Below are positions 36,652 to 47,415 of a DNA stretch of 64,000 bases, piece by piece. The DNA comes from Gracilaria domingensis (Eukaryota > Rhodophyta > Florideophyceae > Gracilariales > Gracilariaceae). The notes beneath the pieces were generated by a model. That model was not told the origin of the DNA, searched no databases, and saw only the letters and a program-made list of their open reading frames with translations. Each line of letters begins with the position of its first letter. Position 1 is the first letter of the stretch. The stretch spans positions 372,001 through 436,000 of the forward strand of contig VCMS01000004.1 in the NCBI GenBank assembly GCA_022539475.1. The letters are read 5' to 3'. Position numbers and translations under genes: made by a program.

Positions 36652-37613
36652 ATGGTTCGGGAGCGCATCATTGAGCAACTTGGCGACCGCATACAGCCAG
36701 ATGACTTGAACGCGGTCAAAGCTGCTGTGAAGTCAGCTCTCAAGGTCGTTCTTCGACAAGGCTCGAATCCAGCTGCACCTGAAGCCTCTGCCCCACCTCA
36801 ACCGCCGTCAGGGGATGACGCCGCCAACCAGCCGTCTACTGAACACACAACTGAATCTGCTCATCCCACCACACAGACTGAGCCACCTGGAGATCAACTA
36901 GATGAGGAGGAAAGTCAACCAAACAATTCGAAATCTGAGAGTGAGTACGACGATGGTCACGAGGAGCAAGTAAAGCCTTCATCAAAAAAGAGAACTCGAA
37001 AGGTAGTAAGCTCCGACTCAGAATCAAATTCAGACTCAGACTCGGAACCGCAACCGAAGCCCCGGCGTAGGAAGAACCCCACCGCTTCTGTTCAGAAACG
37101 CGCAAAGAATCAACAAAGTTCCGCGGGGCAACGACGTTTAGATCAGCTCAAGAAATTGTGCCGTCAACTAGGATGCCCGGTTCCGCCTGGAAAGCAACGA
37201 GGTGCTGACCCTCGTGAAAAGTACGATAATGTCCTTGAGTATCTTCGATCAAAGGGTGTACGAGAGGCACATCCCCTCGACATGTCGTCTCATGAAATTT
37301 CCAAGCATCGCAAACGCCTCGCCAGAGAAAAGGAACTAGAAGGCCTGGATGTGAAGTAAGTTGTACAAGATGACTGCTATACAGAGCCTAAACTTTACTT
37401 GACATACTGACGAGCTTCATTCTGTTTCATCATATTTCATCCAACAACAGAAACATAATCGACGATGGAGGCAGATCAAGGCGACGTGCTTCAAAGCCAG
37501 CAAGACAACTAAACGACAAGTTGCCGTCGGACTTGAGCGGTGCAGAACTTTCAGAAGATTCGGAAAGTGCGGAGAGCGAAGGTTATGCTGCACCTTCTGA
37601 TGGTTCCGAGTGA
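36652..37613 (+). CDS. HIRIP3/CHZ-like histone chaperone (one intron)
   Basis: Exons 36652-37355 and 37451-37613 encode 288 aa. The 95-bp intron (GTAAGT to CAACAACAG) splits a Lys codon, so the product reads ELEGLDVKNIIDDGG across the junction. ELEGLD..NII is the CHZ motif that binds H2A-H2B dimers. The N-terminus (MVRERIIEQLGDRIQ) forms a DEK-C-like helical bundle. A long acidic, Ser-rich, disordered middle with KKRTRK and RRRK nuclear signals follows, and then a conserved helical block (LDQLKKLCRQLGCPVPPG, KYDNVLEYLRSKGV). HIRIP3 proteins handle H2A-H2B in chromatin assembly. An E2F palindrome lies upstream. Confidence 0.85.
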
Positions 37614-37653
37614 AGTAGCTGATAAGGATAAGAATCCTGTCTGCAACGCATAT

Positions 37654-37675
37654 CTACTGTTCACGTGAACAGTAG
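37654..37675. repeat. 22-bp perfect palindrome between convergent genes
   Basis: Arms CTACTGTTCAC and GTGAACAGTAG meet at a CACGTG core with no loop. It sits in the 3' gap between the HIRIP3-like and UBLCP1 stops, so it may be transcribed as part of a 3' UTR, or be a bidirectional terminator or a G-box-like protein site. Confidence 0.8.
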
Positions 37676-37798
37676 GCAGCACATTCTATGGACATTTTCC
37701 CGCAAGTGCATTGGCATTTGACTCATGGATATGACTCTCAAAGAAAACAAAAAAGACAAACTTAGTACAATAGCCTTCCTCTGTTCCCAGGGAAGTGT

Positions 37799-38962
37799 TC
37801 AAGAGTTTGAAGGGCTCTCCGAAGGGGTTTGGCTCAAGTGCGCGTCAATGAATCCTTCAGGATTGTGGTTCCAGAGGTACTTTTTCCACTCGTTGTGATT
37901 CAAAGAGGTGAAGTCGGTCTCTCTTTCGGCTATAAGCTTTAGGTACAAATCAAGCATATACAGTTCTCGGTCACTGTGCCGAGCAACTTGTGCATTACGG
38001 AAAGGCTTGATCTTCAGTCCGCTCTGAGGATTAAGTGCGAAGTTCTTGGCAAGGTCGTCTACATGAATGGTGTTGGTAGCGTTCCACTCGGGAAAACTGC
38101 GCCAGATTATTTCCAGGGCTTTCACCTCATGACGGTGCGTCGTACTTCCTCTGCGAAACTTGACACTGAACATTGAACTCTTGTCGAGAACAAAAGAGAC
38201 TTTGTAGTTGGAAGCGAATAACATAGACAAGCCAGTTAGCTTTGCTTCCAACCAACGCCAAGACGTCTGCGACCATATGACAATATCATAAGAACGATAC
38301 ACAGAGGCCAAAAATAGATGCAAACCAGGACGACCCCAGTCGGCTACTTCAGAACTTTTTCCTCTGCTGTCAAGTAACGTGTAGTCCAAATCTAGAACCA
38401 ACAGCTTCTTGCCCGGCCTCGGGGCGTTCATAATCCGAAACTCTGTGGACTCGATGCGACGCTCTAGCTTTTTGTTAAACATTCGCCGTAGTTTAGCAGG
38501 ATCGTTAGGCATCTCAAAGTCGAGATCATCGATAACTTCATTTTGATGAGACAAGTAGCCGTTGTTAAGCGCATCGATATCCTCTTCACGCGTACCAATC
38601 ATCATAATCTTCTGCTCGGCTTTCAATGACAGCTGACCAAGAGGCTGCATGTCTTGAGGAGGGCGACCAGACGACGAGGGGAGGCCAATGACCTTCTGAC
38701 GTTTCGGCAATACATCTGTAAGTTCAAAAAGCCTTGCCTTAAGGTCAGTAACAGTTTCTTGTGGAGAGAGTTCTACAATGTACGTAGAGCTTCTCCACTT
38801 GACACGCAGGACAATTTCCTGGTCGTCGTCGTCCAGCAGCTCGATGTTATCGACATCGACGGGTGCAAGTGATTGCTGCGCGCTACTAGATGCAATAGCG
38901 GCCGATGTACAAGTCTGCCGCGTCTCGGACTCAGTGAGGGGCTGAGTTAAGTCGGGAGCCAT
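37799..38962 (-). CDS. UBLCP1: UBLCP1, ubiquitin-like domain CTD phosphatase
   Basis: First ATG at 38960-38962 gives 387 aa (MAPDLTQP). A ubiquitin-like domain spans about 45-125 (IVLRVKWRSSTYIVEL, ETVTDLKARLFELTDV, KVIGLP). A HAD/FCP1-type phosphatase domain follows, with nucleophile motif DLDYTLLD (about 191-198), then RPGLHLFLASVYRSYDIVIWSQT, HVDDLAKNFALNP and the final KYLWNHNPEG. UBLCP1 removes Ser5 phosphate from the RNA polymerase II CTD and dephosphorylates 26S proteasomes in the nucleus. Domain order and length fit the family closely. It converges on the histone-chaperone gene. Confidence 0.93.
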   Translation of the reverse strand: MAPDLTQPLTESETRQTCTSAAIASSSAQQSLAPVDVDNIELLDDDDQEIVLRVKWRSSTYIVELSPQETVTDLKARLFELTDVLPKRQKVIGLPSSSGRPPQDMQPLGQLSLKAEQKIMMIGTREEDIDALNNGYLSHQNEVIDDLDFEMPNDPAKLRRMFNKKLERRIESTEFRIMNAPRPGKKLLVLDLDYTLLDSRGKSSEVADWGRPGLHLFLASVYRSYDIVIWSQTSWRWLEAKLTGLSMLFASNYKVSFVLDKSSMFSVKFRRGSTTHRHEVKALEIIWRSFPEWNATNTIHVDDLAKNFALNPQSGLKIKPFRNAQVARHSDRELYMLDLYLKLIAERETDFTSLNHNEWKKYLWNHNPEGFIDAHLSQTPSESPSNS

Positions 38963-40759
38963 GTGAGAGAAAAAGAAAAACAAGACTTGAGTCTTTGTAG
39001 CAACTGGTACGGGTGGAGTGCTGTTCGGATTCGTGTAAGGAATCTTTGTCGTCGTACGCCGTCAAATGACTCTTTCAGACTGTGGCGTTGGCGAGTTACT
39101 TGGTAAAACGATGTGTGCACTTGACCTCAGGGCACAGTTTTTGAAAAGCGAAACGTTTCGATTGCGAGCGCCTAATAACTTATTAGCCAGCCGCGGCCGG
39201 TTACCGCACTACACGGAATCAATGGGCAAGCAATTCCACGCTGCACTCGACCGACACGACGCACGGCGACACCAAATAAGGAACTGTTCACGAGTCCTCC
39301 GCTTGTCTTACATTGACAAAGTGGTACAAACGACCGTTGCCGGCGCATCATCAACCCGAAAGCTGCCAAAAGCTAGCTCCGCACAGAACAACGTGGCTGG
39401 ATATCGTAGCCATGCTCAAATCTGACACACCAATGGCAGCGGTAAGCAGACGAATCAGCACGCGCACAAATTCAGCGGACAGACCGGCACATTCATTCTA
39501 TCTACGAAGGGCAGGCCCAAGAGTCCTTTTTTATTGCATGTATGCTCGAAATGCGTTGTATGATACTGTCTCTCTCTCTGCCTACCGCTGCAAGTTTGAA
39601 TGAGTCTCACTGAAGTCAACGAAAGTCTGCGCACGATTAGCGGTGAGCTCGTATCTATCCGACAAAGTATTAGTCTTGGCCTTGAAGGCTGGGTTAGCTC
39701 CCAGAGCTATAAGGATAACGAACAAAAGTTATGACCTCTTCCGACTCGGAAGTTCCGAGGTATTAATCCTGATGCGGCGGAACTTATTCGTGTATCTCAA
39801 ATTAGAAGATACACGACTGAATTCCATTGTCTCCGCCTTGGAAGTTCCAATGCCGAAACGGTGTTCATTGGTTGGTTTGATTCTTCAGCATTGAAAGCTT
39901 GAAGAAATGCTAGATAGTCCTCGAAGGATATTATCATCAAGATGTTCATTTTCTTGACATCAAAATCTCGTTCGTTTGTTCTAGACATGAGAGTCAAACG
40001 TTAATGAGGTCTATCCCTCTTATTCCTCTCACCCCTTTCAACTTTCAACCTTACATCAAGGAAGACGAAATGTAAGTACGTGTAGTGCAACGGCTTGCGA
40101 GGCCTCGTTGCGAAGTCAACTGAGAAACATTCTGTGTAGCTCTGTGTATCTCAACAGTGGTTTCAAGATTTTGACGGTCAATAGGGTACACAAACAGAGG
40201 GTGAGAGAGTATCGTCGGACTCTCATCTCATCTTCGTTCTTCTCAACCTATAATGGCAGCCGCGTCCGTGAGTGACACAATATAAGCCATAGATGCGGCA
40301 CTTTGTGAACGTGGCGCTCCATTCTCTGACTATTCTTGCAAGACGGTATCTTGGGAGTCCCAGTTGGGACGATGTTTCCCCGCGGAACTGTCGCCGGCTC
40401 TCTCTCATGCTGGGGGGCCAATATCGCAGACAGCTATCTTAAGGCCAAAGACGGTACCTCACTCTTCACCGTCCAACCTGATAACTAGAACGAGAAGCCG
40501 GGCGTCGTGCGCGCAACAGACATTGCGCTTCTGGTTGGTAATTGCGATGACACAAGGTCTAAGAATGGTTCTCCTGTACTCCGCAACGTCACACCACAAC
40601 AATTCCTGCAAAACCGTGCTGCTTGCGGTGCTGCATACGCGTCCATCTCCCCCGATGTGATCCTTGACGCTCCTATGATGGACACGAAAGTATCCATTCG
40701 TTTCCAGACAGTGTTTCTCCCAGTTTCTTCCTCCAGAACGAAGCGGCAGACCATCCAAT
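38963..40759. other. Gene-poor region with one possible 44-codon frame
   Basis: About 1.8 kb. The only frame with some character starts at ATG 39601 (SLTEVNESLRTISGEL then VSIRQSISLGLEGW) and stops at 39735; it is an amphipathic helix of 44 codons and may be chance or an exon. A short dyad, GTGTATCT/AGATACAC, lies near 39791-39815. Part of this stretch should hold the UBLCP1 promoter and the 5' part of the next gene. Confidence 0.35.
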
Positions 40760-41548
40760 TTGGCGACAGAGGCATACAATTATAACACAACCAGTGATGA
40801 AGACCCTCGGAACCTCATTTTGCTCGCCACGACACAGGGTCTCACCGTGCAGGCCGATGGAGCCGGCAAGAAACGTCTTCTACATCATGCAAGAGACGCA
40901 TCAACCAAGACTAGTTGGCATCATTGGCTCGAAGCCGAGCGTAGCGACCATGCATTGGGAGGACCACAAGTAGAATCTGTAGAAGAACGCAAAGATGCCA
41001 AACGGAGAAAGAAGGATACAGCAGAGGTTCTAGGTATCAAAGCTATGGGGAAAAGGTTTAGCACTCTAATGACTGCTCAGATACCTGTGTGCAGACAGGT
41101 TGTCTCATCTGCTTCATCTGATGATGGTGAAGAAGAAGAGTCGATGCCGCTCTTTTCTACCGAATGTCATCCGAAGAGGCGCCGGAAAGTGCTTGCGTAT
41201 AAGGCGGCCAGGAAAGGCGCCGGTATCTCAACTGCAGCAAGAGTGTCACGCGGTACGAAGCACGGTATATTTAGTGGATTGAAGTTAAAGGAACCGAGGC
41301 GAAACATTAATGAGCACGTGACTGTTCCGGTGGTATTCTACAATACCGATGCGGCCGGTGTACCTGCCGCCGAAGATATTTCCGCCGCTGAAGACATAGA
41401 GAGACTGCTCCGTGCATGCAGCCAGAGCGGTCGTTTACGTAATGCTGCGTTTCGCTTCATTAAACAAGAGCTCAAGGTTTCGGATATGATTCAAATTGCA
41501 GGTAAGGTTACAACCCAGCCGCGTGCATCGACTGCGACTGATAGCTAG
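40760..41548 (+). CDS. Unrecognised basic/acidic protein, 5' end unresolved
   Basis: A frame open from about 40679 to the stop at 41546-41548 has no ATG until 41042, deep in the protein. A spliced 5' exon is therefore likely; possible acceptors are GGCGACAG near 40768 and CACAACCAG near 40793, but I cannot choose. About 255 residues can be read. They have a charged N-terminal half with KRRKKD, an acidic run (SSDDGEEEES), a second basic patch (HPKRRRKV) and a more ordered end (IERLLRACSQSGRLRNAAFRFIKQELKVSDM). The pattern suggests a nuclear protein. I recognise no family. Confidence 0.5.
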   Translation: MATEAYNYNTTSDEDPRNLILLATTQGLTVQADGAGKKRLLHHARDASTKTSWHHWLEAERSDHALGGPQVESVEERKDAKRRKKDTAEVLGIKAMGKRFSTLMTAQIPVCRQVVSSASSDDGEEEESMPLFSTECHPKRRRKVLAYKAARKGAGISTAARVSRGTKHGIFSGLKLKEPRRNINEHVTVPVVFYNTDAAGVPAAEDISAAEDIERLLRACSQSGRLRNAAFRFIKQELKVSDMIQIAGKVTTQPRASTATDS

Positions 41549-41968
41549 AACCTAAGGATAAAAGTCTATCGCTTGTGGAGTTGGAATTGTTCCCAAGACC
41601 GCTTGAATGCGGGAGAGCGAGAACACCTTCGTCCCAAGGGCATATACCAAGGGCATCTCAACAGAGCAAGTTGAAGAAAGAAAATGAAGAAAAATTCTTG
41701 CGAGTGGCCCCAATCCAGATTGAATCACGTCGATCACGGCCCTCTGATCGACGTCATCCAATTGCAGAATCATCTGGATCGTTCCCACGTAAGTTACGTG
41801 ACGCAACATTCCAGGTGCCCCACGTGGCTCATACCGCCGCCGCCGACGCCGTCCTTAGCGAAACCCCCAAGCTTCACCGCTCCCGCCGCTCCGAAGCTGT
41901 CGACTGCGGAAAACAGCTTTCCGTCCTATCCCTTAGGTCTTTGAAGACGCGATCCGCCCACAACAAAA
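41549..41968. other. eS26 promoter region
   Basis: About 420 bp ahead of the ribosomal protein gene. Open frames here on both strands show no domain. No distinctive element was seen. Confidence 0.35.
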
Positions 41969-42331
41969 ATGACCGTGAAGCGCCGAAATCACGGCCGGAA
42001 CCGTCATGGCCGCAATCACACCCGTCTCGTCGACTGCGACGGCTGTGGCTGCAAGCCGGCCAAGGACAAGGCCATCAAGCGTTTCACCGTTCGTAACATC
42101 GTGGACAAGTCTTCGCTTCGCGATCTCAACGACGCTTGCATCGTCGATGATTATGAGCTCCCCAAGTTCTATGTCAAGCTCCACTATTGCGTCTCCTGCG
42201 CCGTGCATAGGAAGACTGTTCGCCCGAGGGCCAAGGTTATGAGAACCCAGCGTATTACCTCGCGACATGGTGATAGGTATCGCTCCCAAGGTGACAAGTC
42301 GGGAGCTCGTCCAGGTGGCGCTGGCAAGTAA
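41969..42331 (+). CDS. RPS26: Small ribosomal subunit protein eS26
   Basis: 120 aa from ATG 41969 (CAACAAAAATG). It has the eS26 pattern throughout: MTVKRRNHGRNRHGRNHTRL, a zinc-binding CDGCGCKPAKDKAIKRF, VRNIVDKSSLRDLNDACIVD, and the second Cys pair in YVKLHYCVSCAVHRKTVR. eS26 sits at the mRNA exit channel of the 40S subunit and contacts mRNA upstream of the start codon. One difference: the first zinc motif reads CDGC rather than C-x-N-C. The C-terminal tail (GDKSGARPGGAGK) is basic and Gly-rich. No intron is needed. Confidence 0.96.
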   Translation: MTVKRRNHGRNRHGRNHTRLVDCDGCGCKPAKDKAIKRFTVRNIVDKSSLRDLNDACIVDDYELPKFYVKLHYCVSCAVHRKTVRPRAKVMRTQRITSRHGDRYRSQGDKSGARPGGAGK

Positions 42332-43818
42332 GCTTGATCTTTGGCTTCAATCTCCGCAAGATGTGTTCAGTAATTTGTGTGTTGCGCTGCGAAGACTGTT
42401 TCTGTGCGTTAATGGTGCGGGGACGTGTGTTTTCTTTGTTCTATGTTTAATGGCCTTACTTCATGCATGCTGGTGTACCTATTGGAACATAGCTCAAGTT
42501 GAAACTCAGCGCCGTCATTCATGTTCTCTGCGTACGTAACATAATCGTAGTTCTACAAGTTTGGTATCCACATACTTATAAACTCTCCTTGCCGATATGC
42601 ATTTGCTATTCTCTGTTGTAACTATTTTCTCTCAGTGAGGTAGCTGTTTCGTTTTGACACAGACTTGACTTGAACCATCTCGAGAACGAGATGAAAGTGG
42701 TGCCATTTCCACATCACAGTCGCTTCACATCATGTCTATCAGCATGTGAAGACACCTGCTCTCTCTCGTATGGGTACAATAGTTCAATTTATACTTTTTG
42801 CAGAGCGTATCAGTTCAAAGAAACGCTCTCACTAGAAAACCCAGCGAAAGAGACCATTTCAAAGAAGCAAAACTCTTGTTTCTCGTAGAAGAAATCCCAG
42901 GCATTTGTCTTCAACTGAAGCGGTTTTGTTCTGGATGAAGGGCTACCGTTGCAGTCTTCTTAACAACGATCATGTGCGATATCGTCCTATTCGAATGGCC
43001 AACACGTCTGAATTGCTCGCAAAGCAGCGATCGCTGCTCACGCGCCACGACGAACGAACCGATTTCAGAACAATCTTCATTTACTAGTTTCTACTCTACC
43101 ACAAGAGTGCATCACGCACTATACGTAATGTATACGTAATGGGGTATACGAGGCGAGCAGATAGATGGATCGCCCTCGACAACACGTCGGCCGGTGGCCA
43201 AACTCAATCTCCTTCTCTTTCTGGTTGCTCGCCTCAGTCCATCTCCTTAAAGAGTCGTTATCAAACATTCTACCCGCGTCCAAGTGTATGAATAGAATAC
43301 ATTCACACATGGGATCTTTTCCCATTTCTTTAACATATGGAACTGTGCAGTAATGATGGTAAAGCACTATATACTTATCTTGGGAAGCCGAGAGTCTGCA
43401 CTATCCAAGACATCTCGATCTTTCTTTGGTGAAGATGAATTAATGCTGTAGGGTATATATTCTGCTCTTTCAGACAGCAGTTCAGTTAACAAATTCACAA
43501 GTGTGTAGGATCCGCGTATCCACTGTGCATCAAGCTCAATACTGTTCAACAAGAGATCAAGCGCGAACTTGGCTATGACCGATCTCATAAAAAAGAGCTC
43601 TTCAATGACATTGGCGGAACCCCACGTAGGAGAACATACAAAAAAATCCTTTCACCCACAACTACCACGTGCTTCGGCTGTTCAACTTCAAATAGCATTT
43701 CATCCAAGTGGGCAAGTGAGAGAGAGATACTGATGACAATTAGGCGGACGAAAAAAAAGAAGAGTACTTTCAACCCGTCCATTGCGTTCCAACGACCACA
43801 AGTGTCGCCGAAACCACA
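42332..43818. other. Gene-poor region between eS26 and Pumilio
   Basis: About 1.5 kb, AT-rich. No frame has an ATG start with domain features on either strand. It includes a tandem TACGTAATG near 43120-43140 and the 3' flanks of two convergent genes. Confidence 0.4.
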
Positions 43819-46800
43819 TTAGTCGTAATAAAAATAGCTGTGGGACGAGGACGGAAGACCTTGGCTCGTTCCAACAGATACGACAGACGGTCCCACATTT
43901 CGCTCCACCCTTGGAACTGATCCCATGTTTCCGCTCTGCGGATGGACCGCGTGTCCAGTGGTGAAGCCTGCAGTGGACGCAACTTGATGCTCCTCAAGTC
44001 GTGCTATGATGTGCTTCCCGTACGAGTACTTCTTGATCGCAGGCACTTGTGCCCTAAGAATTGAAACAACGCGCTCTCGTTGGGGAGTGAGGGCCACATC
44101 AAGCACTCGTTGGACAACATAGTTACCAAACTGATCGCGAACAAGGTGGGTCAGCGGAGAGGCACTACCTCCGCCCTCACCAACAATAAGGATCTCTATA
44201 AGGATTTCTTGTTCCTTCAAAGACCCAAATTGCAGACAACGTTCCACGACATTCGAAGCAAATTTGTGTTGAGACAGTTGGCATACCTCGGCGACAACGA
44301 GCTTCATAATCACACCACGCTCGGTAACGGTACCGTGCTCAACAACATGCTGAATCACATAATTTCCATACTGATCCTTGATCAGATCAGGAATGCTGGA
44401 CATGATCTCAGACATGATGGGCGCTTTCTGCTTCGCAGCGCCATGCTCCAAAATACGTTGAACCACTCGACATCCGTACGAATGTCCTGCGAGAATTACT
44501 GCTTGACCAAGAACGGCATCTACAATGAATTGCACCGACTCCGACTCAACAAGTTCGACACATTTCTGAATCACATGATTTCCGTTTTGGTCCCGTATAC
44601 ATTTGAGTACATGTCCATTCAGCTCCCGAACTAGAGCTGCTCTGGCAGCCGAGTCAAGTACTTCCAAAGCCTTTTGTACAACTCTACACCCGTACATATG
44701 TAGAGACAACACGAGCATCCGCCCCTCGAGCTCCCCAGCAATGAGCTTGACCGCATTGTGACCTCCGTGTTCGAGTAACTTCTGGACAACATAGTTTCCA
44801 AAAACATCCGTCATCAGGCGTTGGGCATCAGTGAGCGCCTGCTTCAAAATAGAATCCTTCTCTTCTTGTGTCGCCGTTTCAAGCTTTTGCTGAATAAAAC
44901 GCGATCCATGTTGATCAGTTGCAAACTCAACAACGTTGTTCTCAATCTCGGAGAGCTGCCACTCTCGTCCATTAGGAACATGTCCCAAATTACCGTACGC
45001 CCCCGACATTGTAAGATCGCTCATGGAACCAAAACCACGACCAATGGAGTTTGACGTAGCTCGGAACTCCTCAAGCAAAGCAGAGCGACTATGACTCGAG
45101 TCCTGAATCGTGCCACCAACGACAGATGATCCCATACCAACCCGTTCGCTAGGCTTCTGTCCAGAAACGAAGGAGACCTCATCCTGAGAACGATGACTTC
45201 GTCGGTTACGTCCATTGCGAGACTTGTGACTTTGCTCCATCGAATTTGACTTCTTACTTCCAAGATGAGCACTGCCTCCGCGATGCTGGTCATAGTGATG
45301 CTTCCCACGAGGGGCTGGACGATGTGGTGCCACAGAAGAGTTCCATGGCGTTCGTGGATGAGATGAATGCCCACTACTTCCTATATGGTGGAACGGATTT
45401 GAAATGCCTGCAAAAGCATTTGGATTACTGATACCCGTGTTGCCAGTCAACGCAGCCATATGAGCGACATGAGCGGCGTAGAGCTGTTGCTGAGCGTTAA
45501 GGAAAGCTGCCATTTGCAAGCCCATGTTCTTCAAATTATCCACCGCAGCAAGTCCGTCACGGAAACTGTCCGAGTAAGACGGAGTTCCTGCTGCGCCAAT
45601 GCCCATATTGGTGTTCGAAAAGGGGGATGGAAACAAGCCAACGCCATTAAATATGTTCCCATAATCCGTACTGCCTTGCAACTGCTGCATGTGTGACGAG
45701 CCACCGAGCAAATCTGTCTGTGTAGACGGAAATCCAGCAACGGAAGCCGCAGTCTGGGGGAAAGTATGATTTGCAGGCTGGACATTCGCGGAAAGATTTG
45801 GTACCGGCGATTCCCGAGTTTCCTGATACAGGTGCTCGTAATCATGAAGGGTGGGAAACGAAAGATCATCCACTCGCGGCAGGTGAGAATCGGGGACATT
45901 CGATGAAGGAAATGATTTCTGAGTCACAGCCTGAGGACGAGAGGAAAAAGAGCTGTTAACAGATTGTCGGTGAGATTGCGATGTCGGTATCGGATTAGCG
46001 GCAGAAGAAGGAATGGGAGCCGAAAGACCCGGGTGTGACGACGTTGCGGCCGCAACGGGGGTATTCGGCTCCGGAGAAGTAGACTCAGATTTGGTCACAG
46101 CAGACGAAGACTGCGAAGTGATTCCAGACGATGAGTGCAGCAACTGATCGGAAGTGTTCGTGAACAAAGACGATGTGGGGTCATTGTTGTTGAGCAAATT
46201 CGGTCGCGATGCACTGCGCGGGATCTCTGCAGCTAAGGACTCCAAGTTGCCCGTCCAATTAACAGAAACGGAGCGACGGTGTCGAGGAACGGAAGAATTG
46301 TCTGAGCGAAATATATCGTTGTGGTTCAACGACGGCGGTTCCGGCGGGGTGTTATTGGCGGGTTCGGTTGGGTCGCCAATGGCCAAACGATTCAAATCCA
46401 AGTCCAACGAAGCAGTAGAAGCCAAACGCGAACGACGATGAGCCACAGGCTTGACATGGGTCGAAGCACGGTGCGCAGAAGCGTTGGGCGGCAAAGAAGG
46501 CTGCCGAGTGGAAGGCGGTAGCGAAGCAATAGCAGGAGCAGGGGTCTCCGGAAAATCGTTTTGAATCATGTCAAACACAGACCAATCACGAAAAGCGGAC
46601 TTGGAATGCGTAGTAGCATCATTGGCTGGCGATGAAAGAGGTTTAGACGTGAGCGGCTTGATGGGAGACAAACGAGGCGGAAACGGATTGCGATTGTGCG
46701 AAGCATTGACTATCTCGGCAAGCTCAATAGAGGAAACAGAGCGCGACGCTAAGGGCTTGTTGTTGTGTATGGAGTTGGCGGTGACATTGTTGTTGGCATT

Positions 46801-47415
46801 GTTGATGTTGGGGTTGAGATTATTGGAGTTGTTAGAAGGATGCGGAGGTTTTCTCTGACTCGGAAGCGAAAGGCTGTTGTTGGAGGGAGAAGAAGAAAGA
46901 GAAGTGGAAGGGGGGTGATGAGCATGGCGCGACACATTGATCGGACGCGGAATGCTAAACGGATCCAAGTCAGGAGAAGAAGCCAGTGAAAGGTTGTTGA
47001 AATCGGCGGTGAAGGAATGATCGAAGAGGTCGAGCGGGGCGCTCTCACTGCGCACAAGCGAATGGTGTTGGTGCGGGAGCGAACGCTTGGGCATGTCAAA
47101 GATGGAGGCGGCGGAGTGCGACGGCTGCGACGGCACATTTGGCGGGAGGGGGCTGTCGGCGGGAAGATGGGCGAGGGAAGCAGAGGTGGATGCGGCGGCT
47201 CCGGGGTTAAGCGAGGGCGGAGAGAGCAGGGCGGCGGCGGAGGTGGAGAGAGGGGGTGGGGATTGGTGGGGATGCGGCTGCGGGGGGTTGGGCGGACGTG
47301 TGGCGCGGGGAGCCGGGGGGGGTCGAACCTGAGCGTGGTCGCGATCGGAGAAGGTGAGCGGGGTTGACCAGGCTGAGGAAGGGGGGATTTGGGGCTGCTT
47401 CGGCACGACCTCCAT
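43819..47415 (-). CDS. PUM: Pumilio/PUF-family RNA-binding protein
   Basis: 1198 aa, single exon from ATG 47413-47415. The N-terminal 800 residues are Pro/Ser/Asn-rich and disordered. From about 815 to 1150 lies a complete PUM homology domain with eight repeats. Their RNA-reading motifs, in order, are SRFIQ, NYVVQ, CRVVQ, NHVIQ, CRVVQ, NYVIQ, SNVVE and NYVVQ. These edge residues equal those of human PUM1, so the predicted target is UGUANAUA. PUF proteins repress or localise mRNAs via 3' UTR sites, often by recruiting CCR4-NOT; NOT4 is also in this window. The 5' end lies in a GC-rich promoter shared with BRX1. Confidence 0.95.
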   Translation of the reverse strand: MEVVPKQPQIPPSSAWSTPLTFSDRDHAQVRPPPAPRATRPPNPPQPHPHQSPPPLSTSAAALLSPPSLNPGAAASTSASLAHLPADSPLPPNVPSQPSHSAASIFDMPKRSLPHQHHSLVRSESAPLDLFDHSFTADFNNLSLASSPDLDPFSIPRPINVSRHAHHPPSTSLSSSPSNNSLSLPSQRKPPHPSNNSNNLNPNINNANNNVTANSIHNNKPLASRSVSSIELAEIVNASHNRNPFPPRLSPIKPLTSKPLSSPANDATTHSKSAFRDWSVFDMIQNDFPETPAPAIASLPPSTRQPSLPPNASAHRASTHVKPVAHRRSRLASTASLDLDLNRLAIGDPTEPANNTPPEPPSLNHNDIFRSDNSSVPRHRRSVSVNWTGNLESLAAEIPRSASRPNLLNNNDPTSSLFTNTSDQLLHSSSGITSQSSSAVTKSESTSPEPNTPVAAATSSHPGLSAPIPSSAANPIPTSQSHRQSVNSSFSSRPQAVTQKSFPSSNVPDSHLPRVDDLSFPTLHDYEHLYQETRESPVPNLSANVQPANHTFPQTAASVAGFPSTQTDLLGGSSHMQQLQGSTDYGNIFNGVGLFPSPFSNTNMGIGAAGTPSYSDSFRDGLAAVDNLKNMGLQMAAFLNAQQQLYAAHVAHMAALTGNTGISNPNAFAGISNPFHHIGSSGHSSHPRTPWNSSVAPHRPAPRGKHHYDQHRGGSAHLGSKKSNSMEQSHKSRNGRNRRSHRSQDEVSFVSGQKPSERVGMGSSVVGGTIQDSSHSRSALLEEFRATSNSIGRGFGSMSDLTMSGAYGNLGHVPNGREWQLSEIENNVVEFATDQHGSRFIQQKLETATQEEKDSILKQALTDAQRLMTDVFGNYVVQKLLEHGGHNAVKLIAGELEGRMLVLSLHMYGCRVVQKALEVLDSAARAALVRELNGHVLKCIRDQNGNHVIQKCVELVESESVQFIVDAVLGQAVILAGHSYGCRVVQRILEHGAAKQKAPIMSEIMSSIPDLIKDQYGNYVIQHVVEHGTVTERGVIMKLVVAEVCQLSQHKFASNVVERCLQFGSLKEQEILIEILIVGEGGGSASPLTHLVRDQFGNYVVQRVLDVALTPQRERVVSILRAQVPAIKKYSYGKHIIARLEEHQVASTAGFTTGHAVHPQSGNMGSVPRVERNVGPSVVSVGTSQGLPSSSHSYFYYD

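Noticed and set aside
39066-39425. 119-codon plus-strand frame
   Set aside because: No family features and it lies in the likely UBLCP1 promoter; no support.
40459-40790. Minus-strand frames opposite the unresolved gene
   Set aside because: Non-ATG starts and no domain; the plus strand has the longer, more protein-like frame.
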